Assembly (NCBI GenBank): GCA_945643635.1
Contig: CALZFC010000284.1
Coordinates: 1,120,001-1,184,000 of the forward strand
From: Allodiplogaster sudhausi
Lineage: Eukaryota; Nematoda; Chromadorea; Rhabditida; Diplogasteridae
Length of the DNA stretch: 64,000 nt
Direction of reading: 5' to 3'
The position numbers and the translations under genes were made by a program. Every line of letters begins with the position of its first letter. The stretch's first letter is position 1. The notes under the pieces were generated by a model that did not search any database, was not told the DNA's origin, and saw only the letters and a program-made list of their open reading frames with translations. This document shows, in pieces, positions 40,945 to 52,195 of the stretch.

Positions 40945-41056
40945 CTATCGGACCCGGTCGTGTCCCTACTCGATAAACTATTATCTCGTTGGTGTCGCTA
41001 TGGAACGGGACAGTAGAGCGACAGTAATCGTGGTTATATGGGAGGGATGACCATAT
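40945..41056 (+). repeat. Repeat B1
   Basis: About 112 bases beginning CTATCGGACCCGGTCGTG and ending GACCATATAA; two substitutions from 41928-42042. It directly abuts A2. Confidence 0.9.
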
Positions 41057-41057
41057 A

Positions 41058-41202
41058 ATTGCTGATTACTTGTCTCTCGTAGTGGACCGTGAAATAGACG
41101 GGTTTCAAATGTGGAATCATGTGCAAGTTAGGGTACAGTAAGGGTAGCGAAGGGCGGACAAGAGGAAAAGAGAGCATTCTACGACGAGCGTTCGTAGGGT
41201 GT
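41058..41202 (+). repeat. Repeat A2
   Basis: Second copy of A1, immediately after B1. Confidence 0.9.
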
Positions 41203-41821
41203 TTAGTGCCACCCACCCACCCTGAGTTTATCATCTGCAGGTCAAGCTCGAGGAGACTGGGACCAGCTGGTAAGAGCGGCTTCTGACCTCGGCGAGAGCG
41301 GTCTTCTCTTCCCCCTCGAGGCGCGCCTCCTCTCGCAGATTCTCATTTCTTGTAGTGGTTGACACATCCGTCGTAACGGCGGACTCTCGCCCACATTTTG
41401 CTGTTGTTATTCACTTTAATGTCAGGACTTATCCCTCCATCTTCGTTTCTTGCTATTTATCCGTCGCTCTAAGACGAATCAGTTGTCTCTAGGATCTACT
41501 GTTCACGTAGACCTCTCAAGCATTCCGGTTGTTCTCGCTTTCGTTGCTAATGGCCTAGCTGCGGCCTTGCCCTCCTCACCCATATTCCCTTCGGCTTCCG
41601 ACCCACAAGCCCATCTCTCTCCATCTCATTTCGCTAAATCATCTCTCACAGGTTTAACTCATTTTCATTACCTCAATTCTCTTCTCACTCGGCACGCTCT
41701 GGCATGCCAAACCGTCTCCTGGCGTTGTCTCCTCGGACCAAGAGAAGCCGCGGGATTTGCAGCATACGTCAGAGCATCTCCAGCCACTCAAGGAGGGGTG
41801 GTACCCTCACTTTAACCCTCA

Positions 41822-41859
<38 letters not shown>

Positions 41860-41927
41860 TTTTCCCATTGCTGTTGCACATGGCTCGTATTGTTTGTCGC
41901 TTTGTTGTTGTTGTATGTCACCGCACT

Positions 41928-42042
41928 CTATCGGACCCGGTCGTGTCCCTACTCGATAAACTATTATCTCGTTGGTGTCGCTATGGAACGGGACAGTAGA
42001 GAGACAGTAATCGGGGTTATATGGGAGGGATGACCATATAAA
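41928..42042 (+). repeat. Repeat B2
   Basis: Second copy of B1, forming the right end of the element. Confidence 0.9.
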
Positions 42043-42500
42043 TACACTTACATACTCTTTTCCACTCTCTCTCTATTACTCTTTCTTCGTCTCGTATTCC
42101 TCTGTCTCTCTGCAAAAACTTGCATTATTTCGTGTCCATGGAACGCATGTACAAGTCATTTGAAGTTCATTCACTTATAAGGATGAAGGAAAGGTATCTG
42201 ATAAAATTTCGTCGAGCAGGACTGATATCTCTCTCTGTCTCTCTCTCGGTCTACATAGGTAACTGTCAAAATACAACTATGGGCACCGCCCATATCATCT
42301 GGATTTCAGGCAGGTGTAAGCGGCATTTTTATGATATTTGACCAGTGGATCTGAAGCAATAGTTTGGTTGCTCATTTTTAAAGTATATACTCGTAACGTG
42401 TATGGCGATGGTATTTACCATCGACCAGACTAGTGTTCACAATGGTATTTTTTCTTGTGTGTGGTGAGCCAGGGGAGAGGAGAAGAAAAGGGCCGAGGTG
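42043..42500. other. Intergenic DNA right of the mobile-element cluster
   Basis: Short CT runs (42058-42080, 42227-42248) and no supported exon; includes the 3' UTR of the minus-strand Lys-rich gene. Confidence 0.4.
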
Positions 42501-45500
42501 TCAGAGGTACACGCTGGGATCGACGGGGGGCTTCTTCGATGGACCCTGGGACGAGGAGGAGGACGAGGCGGAAGCCGGCGTGCGAGTCGTGTACGGCGTT
42601 CCGATCGAAGTGGGCGTGCGTCCAGAGGTGGGCGTGGCCGAGTAAGTGCCCGTGGAAGTGGCTGGAGAGGCCGAGCTGCTCGTGCTGGTCTTCGGGAACA
42701 TTGGCCTGCAGGAAGATTCCGTATATTTACAATGCTATTTGTATGTAATTCTACGAACTTTCTGCGCCGTTTCTCGGCAGTGTTGGTGGTGAGAAGGGGC
42801 GGGATGACATTGCGGCCACCCCAGTTGAGCGGCAGCCACTCCTCGTGTACAAGGAGAGCGTCCAGCAGCTGCTGCCGGGCCTGTCCAAGGAGACTCGTAG
42901 TCGACTAAGATTATGTGACTGTGAAACTACTTCTTCGGGGTTCTTGATGAGCTCCTTGACCCCGTCGTCGATCATCTCATCGACCAGATCGGGTCGGAAG
43001 AGCACTTTGTCCATCCCTGAGTCCAAGGCACGCGCAATCATCTCGATATCCTGCAATAAGAACACCCTTTTAAAAACATTTGTACATACATTACATCGTA
43101 ATATCGAATCCAGACATTTCATATGTTAATTTAACCATAGTAACAACTTCTGGGACTAACATCATCGTTGAAGTTGGCGATGCCATTCTCGAAGAGCACT
43201 CGCACCCGACGGTTCTCATCCGGCTTGAGGACGTGCTCGAGGAGGTTGTTGCGCTTCAGAAGCAGCAGAAGACGCTCAGCTGCCTTGAACTCGGGCAGAT
43301 CCAGCTGCAATTGGAAGGCGATCGATAGCTAATCGCTTGTCTCATCGACCATCAATCGATAAAAGAAACGTTATAAAGTATTCTCCAGGACGAATGTGAG
43401 CCTACCCTGATGGTCGACTCGTTGTCGCGTCGCGCTTCAGCTTTCTGCTGCACCGGAAATAAGTTATCCAATGTAAGCCAGAAGGCCAGGTACAAAGGAG
43501 AGAGCATTATAAATACATAGCTGTGCTGGCCTGACCACGTTGGTGTCGTCCTGGGTCTGATCCATGTCAGGTACAACGTCTTGTACATCATCCCCTTCGT
43601 CGTCTTCAATAAACACTGCTTCGACTATTTTCATTGACTCATGAATTCACCGTATCTCAACGCAGAGAGTTCAAAAAGGAGCAAACCAGCGGCGTGCTCA
43701 GTTGTGGGTGCTTCCTGGGTCTGATCCTCGAAGATGTTGTATTGCGGGTCCTGCTGCTTCTTTGTCTCCACCTGCCGAGGTTTCTGTCGAGTATCTGCAA
43801 ACAAATCTAGTTGTTCAGCTTAAACCACTCGCCTTTCCCCAAATAACTGACCCTTGTCTTTCCAGACCATTTCGTGTTTTACAATTCGTCCGAGAGCGGG
43901 CTGCGCTTCTAAGCTGTTGTCGTAGATTGTCGCCTTTGAACAGACAATTCATACATTTGTTTTTTCAAGCTTAGTTTATCAAAAATGAGATTTGTTCGCT
44001 AGCTCGTTCTGAATGCATGACGGTGATCCGAAGTGACCTTGAGGGAGTCTGCGTCTGCTCTCTCCGGAATGTTGCCCAGGTCCTTCTTCGGCTTCGTCCG
44101 AGGTTTGTCATCGGCGTCGGCTCTCTCCGGAGTGTCCTTCTTCGTCTTCGGCCGAGGTTTCTCATCCGCCTCAATCAGGTCGGCTGCCGTCCTCTCCAGT
44201 TTCTTCAGCTTCTTCTGTCGTTCTGGAGTGGGCGGTGCGTTGCTGGCTGAGAAATCCTCCTTGCATTACAGTTGATGTTACTTGAATGATTGAGAAACCT
44301 TCGCCGGGTTCCTTGTCCTTCCACCGCAGATCGTGCTTGCTGATGCGCCCGAGTGCGGGGTTGTTGAGTTCAACGTTCTCGAAGACAGTGGTGACCAGTG
44401 AAGGCGCGTCCGCTCTCTCCGCCACTCCCTCGGGCAAATGACGGCGAGTCTTCGGCACTGTCATTTACTTATTTTATTTATTCTTTCCGGAGAAGAATTA
44501 GAATTAATTCATGCGAGCCGACCTGGCTTTAGTTTGGCCGGAGTCTTCGTTCCACTGGAGCTGCCTTTCTTTCTCTTTGGCACTGAACGAATTATTTTTA
44601 GCTTGTATTTTAACCAGACATCAAATGTTCAACTACGGTGCATTTAAATTTTTCAGTAACCTTCTTTATTCTCGTTCTTCTCAACAGAATTATCTGAAAC
44701 AAGAAATGAATCGAAATTAATTAACATTTTATGCAGATTTATAAGTGCATATTTCATATACTATCTCATTTGGGTTCCTTGTCAAAATTTAGCATCCAAT
44801 TGCTTCTGTTACCTGAATTTGACTTTGGCTTCTTCTCCTTGGCTTCCTTCGATTTAACTAAAATCAGAAATCAAACGTTTTAAATCACAGAGCAATTTTG
44901 TATAATAAATTATTCAAGCGATGATGAAAGAGTGAGAAGTCGGGAGAGAAGGGCACCGGGCTTGCTGTCCTTGCCGTCCTTGATGTCCTTGCCCTCCTTG
45001 CTTCCCTTGCTTGTCGCAGGCGTCTCCGCCTCCTTCCTCAGTTCCATTGCCTTCTCTGAAGAGACGACCATATATAAGAAATAGCGATAACACAAAGAAC
45101 TCCATTATTAGAAAATGAATGAAGGATTGATGAGAAGAGAAGACAAGGTACCTCTGTGAATGAGAGAGTCGGACTGGCTCTTAACTGCCTGGCCGGGGAT
45201 ATCGCTGAGGGTGCTCTTCTTCCTCCTCGGCTTCACCTCTGCTCTGCTCTTGCTGTTGTCGCTCTTCTTGCTGCTCTTTTTACGACCGCGGCTGAATAGA
45301 AAAGTTCATTTTTCCTTGTCCTCATTATCTCTGATATTTCATGCATTATTAGATCCTCGCAATTTTGGCTCATTCTTATTTATCCATTTGAATTATATTC
45401 TTAATAGAAGGATTATACAGTCTGCGGAATAGTTGGCGGAATCGCTGCGTCTTATCATCGGGGACGGCGGAGGGCGCTGAGGCGGGCTCGGCGGACTCGG

Positions 45501-45633
45501 ATGAGGGGTCCCTCTTCTGGTCGCTCTTCGACTTGCTCTTCGTCTTGCTCTTCGACTGCTTCTTCCGCACGCTCTTCAACGGCGCTGCAAGAATATCCTT
45601 AATTCGTTTTCTTTTCTCTTTCTTCTCGCTCAT
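42501..45633 (-). CDS. Unrecognised Lys/Ser/Asp-rich protein with repeated ALGRI-KH-WKDK motif
   Basis: Not recognised. Firm exons at the 3' end: 43304-43161, 43050-42931, 42880-42759, 42705-42501, with phases that agree; 43448-43406 precedes them. Earlier coding stretches are seen near 43610-43535, 43800-43690, 43930-43850, 44465-44300, 44230-44010, 45060-44930, 45300-45165 and 45633-45425. The N-terminal half is highly basic and low-complexity (SEKKEKRKRIKD, KKQSKSKTKSKSKS, KEGKDIKDGKDSK), suggesting a nuclear or nucleic-acid-associated protein. Two separate exons carry a related motif (NNPALGRISKHDLRWKDK and QPALGRIVKHEMVWKDK). The C-terminal region is helical, with LPEFKAAERLLLLLKRNNLL, ALDSGMDKVLFRPDLVDEMI and HEEWLPLNWGGRNVIPPLL, then a Ser/Thr/Pro tail. 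Start ATG at 45633 is tentative. Confidence 0.7.
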
Positions 45634-46424
45634 CTAAATATGTTTTTATACAGTTTTAAAATACCTTCGATTGAAAATGGGAAAGCGGAATACGGCCAAG
45701 AGCCAAAGCTTTTTGAAAACGAAATGAGTAATCTTGTCCCTTTTAGTGATTCGGACGTGGAGACGGTTACTCCATTGGCATCTTAATTATCTTCGCCAGG
45801 GTGACCAACTCTGCGGATCCATCATACGGAGCGGTGACGGCGAGAAGCGAGAGTAGAGGGAGAGAGAAGGGAAGAAACTTGAAAAGGCTCGTAGAATTGA
45901 GCCTTTTCCGTCCTCTTCTCTTCCTGTCGACGAAATGATGCGAAGTGAATCCCTCCGAAGCTCGAAAATGCTTTTATAAATTTTTTTGAAATTAGCATAT
46001 TTTGTACAACGTGACAAATCTCGGTGAACGTGAGCACCGAAGTTGAACTGAACTTGAGTACAAAACCTGTGTTTCAGAGTACTACGCCTGAATGAAAGTT
46101 CAAGAAATTGATAAAGTATATAATTTTATTTTCAATAAAAAAATTAACGTATTGTACTTTTGGGACATTCTGGAACATTCTGTGGTCCAGGTTATAGAAA
46201 CCGTGAGCGAGCTGCAAAATCATTTCGCATCTGTTAACAACCGCTGGTTAGTCGGCTCTCTACATCTCTCCCCTTTTCGGCAGTTTCCCGTGTATTTGTT
46301 CATTCCTCGAGCCCCCCTCATTTATCTCTCTTTGCTCTACCAATTTAACATGCCCCATCCCTTTTCCTTCCCCTCTCCTTGCAGATTTCACTAAGCTTGA
46401 CATCGGCAGAGGCTGAGCGTGAGA
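45634..46424. other. Divergent spacer between Lys-rich gene and DPNYQTLAAVG gene
   Basis: About 790 bases separating two divergent starts. No exon was supported; it presumably holds both promoters. Confidence 0.5.
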
Positions 46425-47612
46425 ATGGGCCTCACAATGATTGCTCCGTTGTCCCTTGAGAGGCTGACTCCCTTTCCGTTCTCCACGGTCTTCCTTTCAC
46501 TTCTGATGGCCGTCATGGCCTCTTTCACCCTTGCAATCTGCACCGTTAGTTTGGTAGTGGTCGATGAAATGCTAATGTTAAGAAATAACTAATTATAAAA
46601 AGCACAAAAGAAATAGAGGCAACCGAATCGGTCGGGGGAAGTGAAGGGAAATTATTGCCAGCCGAATTCTTTCTTTATTTTGAAGAAAAAGAAGAAAAAA
46701 GAAGTGGCAAAACCGAAGAAGATAGAACCAGATGAGAAGGATGACGAAGACGACGAGGATGAGGAGGAGAAGGATGACAAGAAGGACGAGAAGAAGGATG
46801 AGAAGAAAGGTCAGAGGGGTGCGAAATGCTTTGCATTTCTATAGCAGCGGAATAATCGCCCGGAATAAAAATTTAAAAAATTAAACGATGTAATTTTTCA
46901 TTATAAAAAGGTTGAATTAGAAGGTCCGAATATTTGCCTATAACGCAATAAATATAAGATTAATGATAATCGAACTAGTTTTTTAATGATTCGAAAAAAA
47001 TTAGAATCCATGCAGCTCCGCCTGCGGCTGCGCCTGCTGCTGCGCCTGCAATCAAGCCGCCGACGACCGGTGGAATGGCAGGTCAGCTGCTTTCTCTTTT
47101 TCCTTTTCATTAGAGAAAGAAATGATGTCTTTGTTTCAGGAACGAACGATCCGAACTATCAAACCCTGGCTGCGATTGGCAACGAAGCCTTCGGCGCCGA
47201 CAAGAAAGCCGGCGGAGACCTGAAGAAGCCGGCCGCGGGCGGAATGGCGGGTCAGTCGCCTACTTCTCTCTAGCAAGAATTCGATGAATCTCCCTTGAAG
47301 GGACGAACGACCCGAACTACCAGACACTCGCCGCTGTGGGTGCTGACTGCTTCGGAGCGGACAAGGCGGGGGGCGCCGGCGGCAGGGGGCCGGCCAAGCC
47401 AGCCGCCGGCGGAATGGCTGGTTAGAGAGACAGCCACTCCCAGCCAACACAATCTAACACAGTGAATTCAGGAACTAATGACCCGAACTACCAGACACTC
47501 GCCGCAGTGGGTGCTGACTGCTTCGGAGCAGACAAGAAGAGAGGAGTCGGCGGGCCGATGGTTCCGGCTAACCAACAGGGACAGGCTGGTCAGCTGTTTC
47601 TCTCCCCCCCTT

Positions 47613-47650
<38 letters not shown>

Positions 47651-48558
47651 CTTTCCTCCCTCTATCTTCAGCTACTCACGATCCAAACTACCAGACCCTG
47701 GCTGCTGTGGGTATGAATGACTGCTTTGGAGCCGACAAGAAGGCCGGAGGTGGCGGTGCTGGGAAGCCTCTGGCTCCCATGAACCAGCAGGACAAGGCTG
47801 GTCAGTTATATCATTAATAGTGTGCGTTCTCAAGCAGAATTGCTTAAAGCGACGCACGACCCGAACTACCAGACGTTGGCCGCGGTTGGCGGCGCGGACT
47901 GCTTCGGGGCGGATAAGAAGGGCGCGGGAGGGGCGGGCAAGCCGATAGCACCCATCAATCAACAGGCGAAAGCTGGTTCGTTCAGATTCCATTGGAGGAA
48001 TGGAGATTTGAGCGATTTTGAAGAGTTTTCATTTTCAGTTTGAAGAGGAAAAAAAAGTATAATAAAACTCAGTGACTGAATTGTTAGGAGTAGCCTTTCA
48101 GCAACGGCGGACCCTAACTACCAGACGCTGGCAGCCGTCGGCCGAAATGATTGCTTCGGTGCGGACAAGAAGAAGCCCGCCTTCACTCCCGCCTTCACTC
48201 CCGGCAAGCCTCTCGCGCCCGCCAACCAGTTCGCCAAGGCCGGTCTGTCATCTTATTTATATCTGAGAGGGTCTACAGCGATTGATTGCTCAAATGTGCT
48301 TGTACAGCAACGGCGGATCCGAACTACCAGACCCTTGCTGCCGTCGGCCTCAACGACTGCTTCGGGGCGGACAAGAAGAAGGCTGGCGTCGGTGGCAAGC
48401 CCCAGGCGCCTATCAACCAGCAGGCCAAGGCCGGTCTGTGTCCAATCCAGAGAATGCACTGTCAATGACTTGACAAATTTCAACTTGCAGCGACGAACGA
48501 CCCGAACTATCAGACCCTGGCAGCCGTTGGCGGAAACGACGTCTTCAAGAGGAAGTGA
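46425..48558 (+). CDS. Protein of eight one-exon DPNYQTLAAVG repeats with N-terminal hydrophobic segment
   Basis: Eleven exons: 46425-46544, 46686-46809, 47016-47081, 47140-47250, 47301-47420, 47472-47588, 47672-47800, 47850-47975, 48102-48242, 48308-48433, 48491-48558; phases close at 415 residues. Exon 1 is hydrophobic (FLSLLMAVMASFTLAIC), a signal anchor or signal peptide. Exon 2 is an extreme charged tract of Lys/Asp/Glu. Exon 3 is Ala/Pro. Exons 4-11 each encode one repeat, (T/A)xDPNYQTLAAVGxxDCFGADKK, plus a Gly/Pro/Gln linker; the last is shortened and ends NDVFKRK. From exon 3 to exon 10 every exon is a multiple of three and flanked by phase-1 introns. Six of the eight repeats have DCFGADK, with one Cys each. 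Function unknown; resembles nematode-restricted repeat proteins, but I cannot name a family. Confidence 0.85.
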
Positions 48559-49654
48559 GCCCCGCCCCTCCCCGAGGCCCTCCACGACGACGTCCCCCTT
48601 CAGCCCCTTCTTCAGCCCTGTCCTACTTCTTCTCCAAGCCCTCATACGCTGATAAAGTAGTAAGGACTATTAGGCCGTAGAAACCAATTCATTGAGTGTT
48701 CCCGAGTCGAATGTTCATTGCCGAACTAGGTAAGGAAAAATACGATCAGTGACGTATCTCGGATATTCTCATTCTTCGTTCTCTCCCTCGTCATTACAAA
48801 CGTATAGAAGTTGTATGAAATAGAGAGGAGCAGTTCATTGAATATATATTTCAGGTTGGAGAATGGGACCTACGGAAATTGGAAAGAAAACAAAATCGAT
48901 ACACATGAACCTGATACAGTCAAAAGTAAACTGAGCATTTGTTGATGCCCCATGCGAAGTCATCCCGTTCTGAATACGTTGCAAGAAAATGGAAATTGAA
49001 ACTGAAGAATCAACTCATCCTAGCTTCATGGCACAATTCTTTCTAACTCGAAAAGAGTGAAGAAATGAATTTAAACTGGATCAGCAGCTCTCCTCAAACA
49101 AAAACTGGGCTAATTAATTGTACTTTTCTAAAGATTCTGTAATACTATGAATCTATCCGTTCCTTTCTAAGTGTTTTCCAAACGAATAACCAAAATATGC
49201 TCTCTAATATACATAGCTTTGATTTCGTCTATGTATGTTCTGAAGCTGGTGAAAGTACATAAAAGCGCCAATAACTTTTGTATGAAAGAAGACGAGATCT
49301 ACGAGAAGATTTGGCCTTCGCAAGGCGGACAAAAAAAAGTCTGCCAGTCAAGCGGCGAGCATAGAAAGAGAATGAATTCGCCGGAATCGATGAAAGCGAC
49401 ACGTATTGCATCGAGAGGAGTGGAATGTTTGGAGGAGAGGGCGAGACGGTGGCACTTGGTTGGTAAGCAAGGGGCACAATTTTAAATTAAAAGATTAAAA
49501 GATTAAAAGAATAAAAACAAACGAAAAATTGGGGAAATATAAAATTATTAAATGCATATTGATTAGCTGTGCATTTCTTACTATTAGATATGGAAGAAAG
49601 AAAGAAGAATGAACAAAAAAACTTGAATCCTCAACAGCAAACTTTCGGCAATGT
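48559..49654. other. Convergent intergenic region
   Basis: About 1.1 kb between the stops of the repeat protein (+) and the nuclear receptor (-). A 104-codon plus-strand open frame at 49171-49485 has a hydrophobic start, but no splice or homology support. Otherwise nothing is recognised. Confidence 0.4.
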
Positions 49655-51745
49655 TCACATGGGAAAGTGAGAGGCGACAGAAGCTGGCAAGATGCCAAAT
49701 TTGGTGTCGGCGGAATCGTTGACGCCGGCGGCCGCGGCGGCAGCGTTGGCGGCGGCGTAGTCGTCGAGCATCAGCTGCTGCATCAGGTCGTCCACGTTCG
49801 CCAGGCCGAACACTCTCGCCAGATGCACGTCTTCCACCTCACAACAACACTTATTTTTCACCAGCTTGCAATTCTTACAATTTATTCAAAAGCAAAAGAA
49901 AATGTGGATTGAAGATTCTTTCATTTCATAGGATTCTAAAAGCAAGAAAAGGATGCAAGACTGAATGGAAGTCGCTGACCAATTGCTGCGCAATGGACTG
50001 AGTGGACGGCAAGAGCAGCAAGAGGCGGGAAGCTCTGCTGTCGCCTTTGCGTGTCCGCTCCGCCCTCCTTTCCAGTGCTTGGATGTACTGCATCCTCGCT
50101 CGCTCCACGGTCTCGTAGTCGGACAGGTCATGCGACACTGAACAGTGCAAAAGACTCATTAGGTAAAGACAGCAAGCAACATAGCGTGAATAGAGAAAAA
50201 AAGGAAAATTTAATAGATAAGAAATATTGTTAGATTTCGAAATATAAGAAAAATACCAGGGTTGAAGAAGATGATAGCCTTGAGAACGATGCACTCTTGG
50301 AAGTCAACGTTCATGGCGCGGATGGGAACTACGAGTTCATCAATTATTCGGCTGATGACGCAGCTGGAAAGGATGGATCTTTTACATGCTAATTGTCGTA
50401 CTCAATAATATTAGAAGGAATTGAAACATAATGTTTATTTGCTTCTTTTATTTATGATACATCTGACTTAGTATGAGAATGCATTCTAACTTGACATCGC
50501 AGACGGAGGCGGCGTCGGCCTTTTCGAGGATAGTGTCGTTGGCCAGACAGATGGCTGTCGTCTCTGCTCGAGAACGAAATGCCACTCCCAGCACGATTAT
50601 TTGACCTATCAATTTGTTTCGATATCTATTTCATCTTCACTTAATTTGCAAGGAGATGTTGAGTGGAAATAGCAAACCTGCATTTGCTTTGAGGAGTGAT
50701 CTTTGATCCTCTTTGGATAGCCGGTTGAATGCGTCGATGGACTTAAAAGAATTTCGATCATCATGTGTTTCTACCCGGAATTTGTGTAATCCTCGGTCAC
50801 ATATCGTAGAAACATTATTTGCATAATAAAAATACTTGAGAAAATGCCTAATGCAGAAAGTGCTGACCTTGGCCCACTCCCTGAGCAGCACCAGTTGCTG
50901 GTGGATGCTCTTGCCGACGTCATTGACAGTGGCTCTCCTCTCTCCGTCCTGAGAGGGCGGCCGTCCACTTCCATTCAAGACAACTCGGCCACCGTCGTAG
51001 ATTGCCTGACGCCATCAATTCTTATTTTTATGTCAACATTAACTTCTATTCGCTATCCAATACAACTTCGCGGCGGAAAGGTTGAATAGAATAAAATATC
51101 GAATACCTGTTCAGTACTCTTGATAACAGAGTTCCTGAGTTGCTGGACGAGTTTCTCGCTCTCGATGAGATCCTTCATGAGCTTCTCCTCATCTTCTGGA
51201 TCGTCTGGCCGTTTCCTCTTTCCCAGAATGTCGCGTTCGCTTTGAATTGCTGTCAATTCGCACTTTTTGTTACCCTACGAAACCATTCTTGGAATAACAA
51301 AGAAAATAATATTTTCATAATTTCAGTTTCATCGTCTGATCTGTCCAGAATGTTGCATCTAAGCTCACCACTTGCATTCATTCCGGCTCTCTTGCACTTC
51401 TCCAACCGACATGATCGGCAGGCGTTTCTTTTACCTGCAATTTTTATATTTAATTATACACTCTTTTAAATAATAGCAGGGAAAAAGTGATGTCATAACT
51501 TAGTTACTCGCCCTGTTCTCTGATTTGTGTTCCATGCATCTCTCTCTAGTCCCTCTCGTATACAAAAAAAAACTGTCATGTATTACTGCAACGAATGAAA
51601 GATATCTTCTCTGAAGGCCCTCTTCGGCCTTCTCTTCACTTACTTTTATTGACGTCGCACGAGTGGTTGAAGCGGCACTGATAAACTTGCGCCTTGCGAA
51701 TGCTACGGCGGAAGAAGCCTGCAAAGAAGACAGAGTTAGAGAAGC

Positions 51746-51801
<56 letters not shown>

Positions 51802-52195
51802 AGGAGACTGGAGGGAATAAACGAAAGCGTGGAAAGGTGTTTTACAATGCGCTTTCGTGTTGCGAATGCGTCATTTGGAAAATACGGGGTTGGCAGCGTG
51901 GTCGGGGAGAAACTGCATAGTCACGTGGAGAAAACGTTCTATTACGCTTTTATAATACACCTTTTACCGTTAGAAATAAGAAAATTATGACAACGAAACG
52001 CAACCATGATCGAAGAACTTTTACATTCGGTAAGTATAATACAAATATGTAGAAACAAAAATGTATAGAATAATAAAAGGCTGCAAGTAATAGCATAAAG
52101 AAACCCTTGCAGCCGTCGCAGGAGATGGCGCCGTAGTGACGGCCCGTGGCTCGGTCCCCGCAGATCAGACACGGCAACTGGTCTTCCCCATCCAT
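49655..52195 (-). CDS. HNF4-type nuclear hormone receptor (NR2A-like)
   Basis: Ligand-regulated transcription factor. Exons in gene order: 52198-52105 ([20 protein letters not shown]), 51718-51644 ([20 protein letters not shown]), 51435-51369 ([19 protein letters not shown]), 51249-51107 ([14 protein letters not shown]..., hinge and start of LBD), about 51005-50870, 50747-50680, 50607-50494, 50363-50257 ([14 protein letters not shown]), 50137-49952 ([20 protein letters not shown]), 49837-49655. Both C4 zinc fingers are complete and the P-box is CDGCKG, as in HNF4. The LBD ends with [20 protein letters not shown], an AF-2-like helix, followed by an Ala-run and a short F-region. The first exon has a splice acceptor just ahead of the ATG at 52195, so an upstream (possibly coding) exon probably exists further right. 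Confidence 0.93.
51747..51797. repeat. (GA)n microsatellite in nuclear-receptor intron
   Basis: On the gene's sense strand it is a (CT)n tract ahead of the acceptor TTTGCAG for the second zinc-finger exon. Confidence 0.85.

Larger units (their letters stand above)
39879..42042 (+). mobile_element. Degenerate DIRS/PAT-like tyrosine-recombinase retroelement
   Basis: Bounded and interrupted by two repeat families in the order A1-B1-A2-B2. Between A1 and B1 lies a gag-like fragment: a Pro/Gln/Ala-rich start (MADNQGGQPPAPPPGSAAQP at 40122) and, in another frame, a helical Glu/Ala/Lys-rich stretch (LEERLTHMRLADANPGF..., about 40450-40767). Between A2 and B2 lies a tyrosine-recombinase-like C-terminal fragment: RRSKTNQLSLGSTV (about 41463-41505) and, further on, LGPREAAGFAAYVRASP, resembling the LGRW-x-YVR box of DIRS recombinases. 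RT and RNase H are missing and the frames are broken, so the copy is non-autonomous. A C12-C14 homopolymer at 40252-40266 splits the gag frame. Confidence 0.6.

Noticed and set aside
49171..49485. 104-codon plus-strand frame between the repeat protein and the nuclear receptor
   Set aside because: Has a hydrophobic start, but no recognisable motif or splice context and lies in convergent 3' UTR territory; left as a note only.
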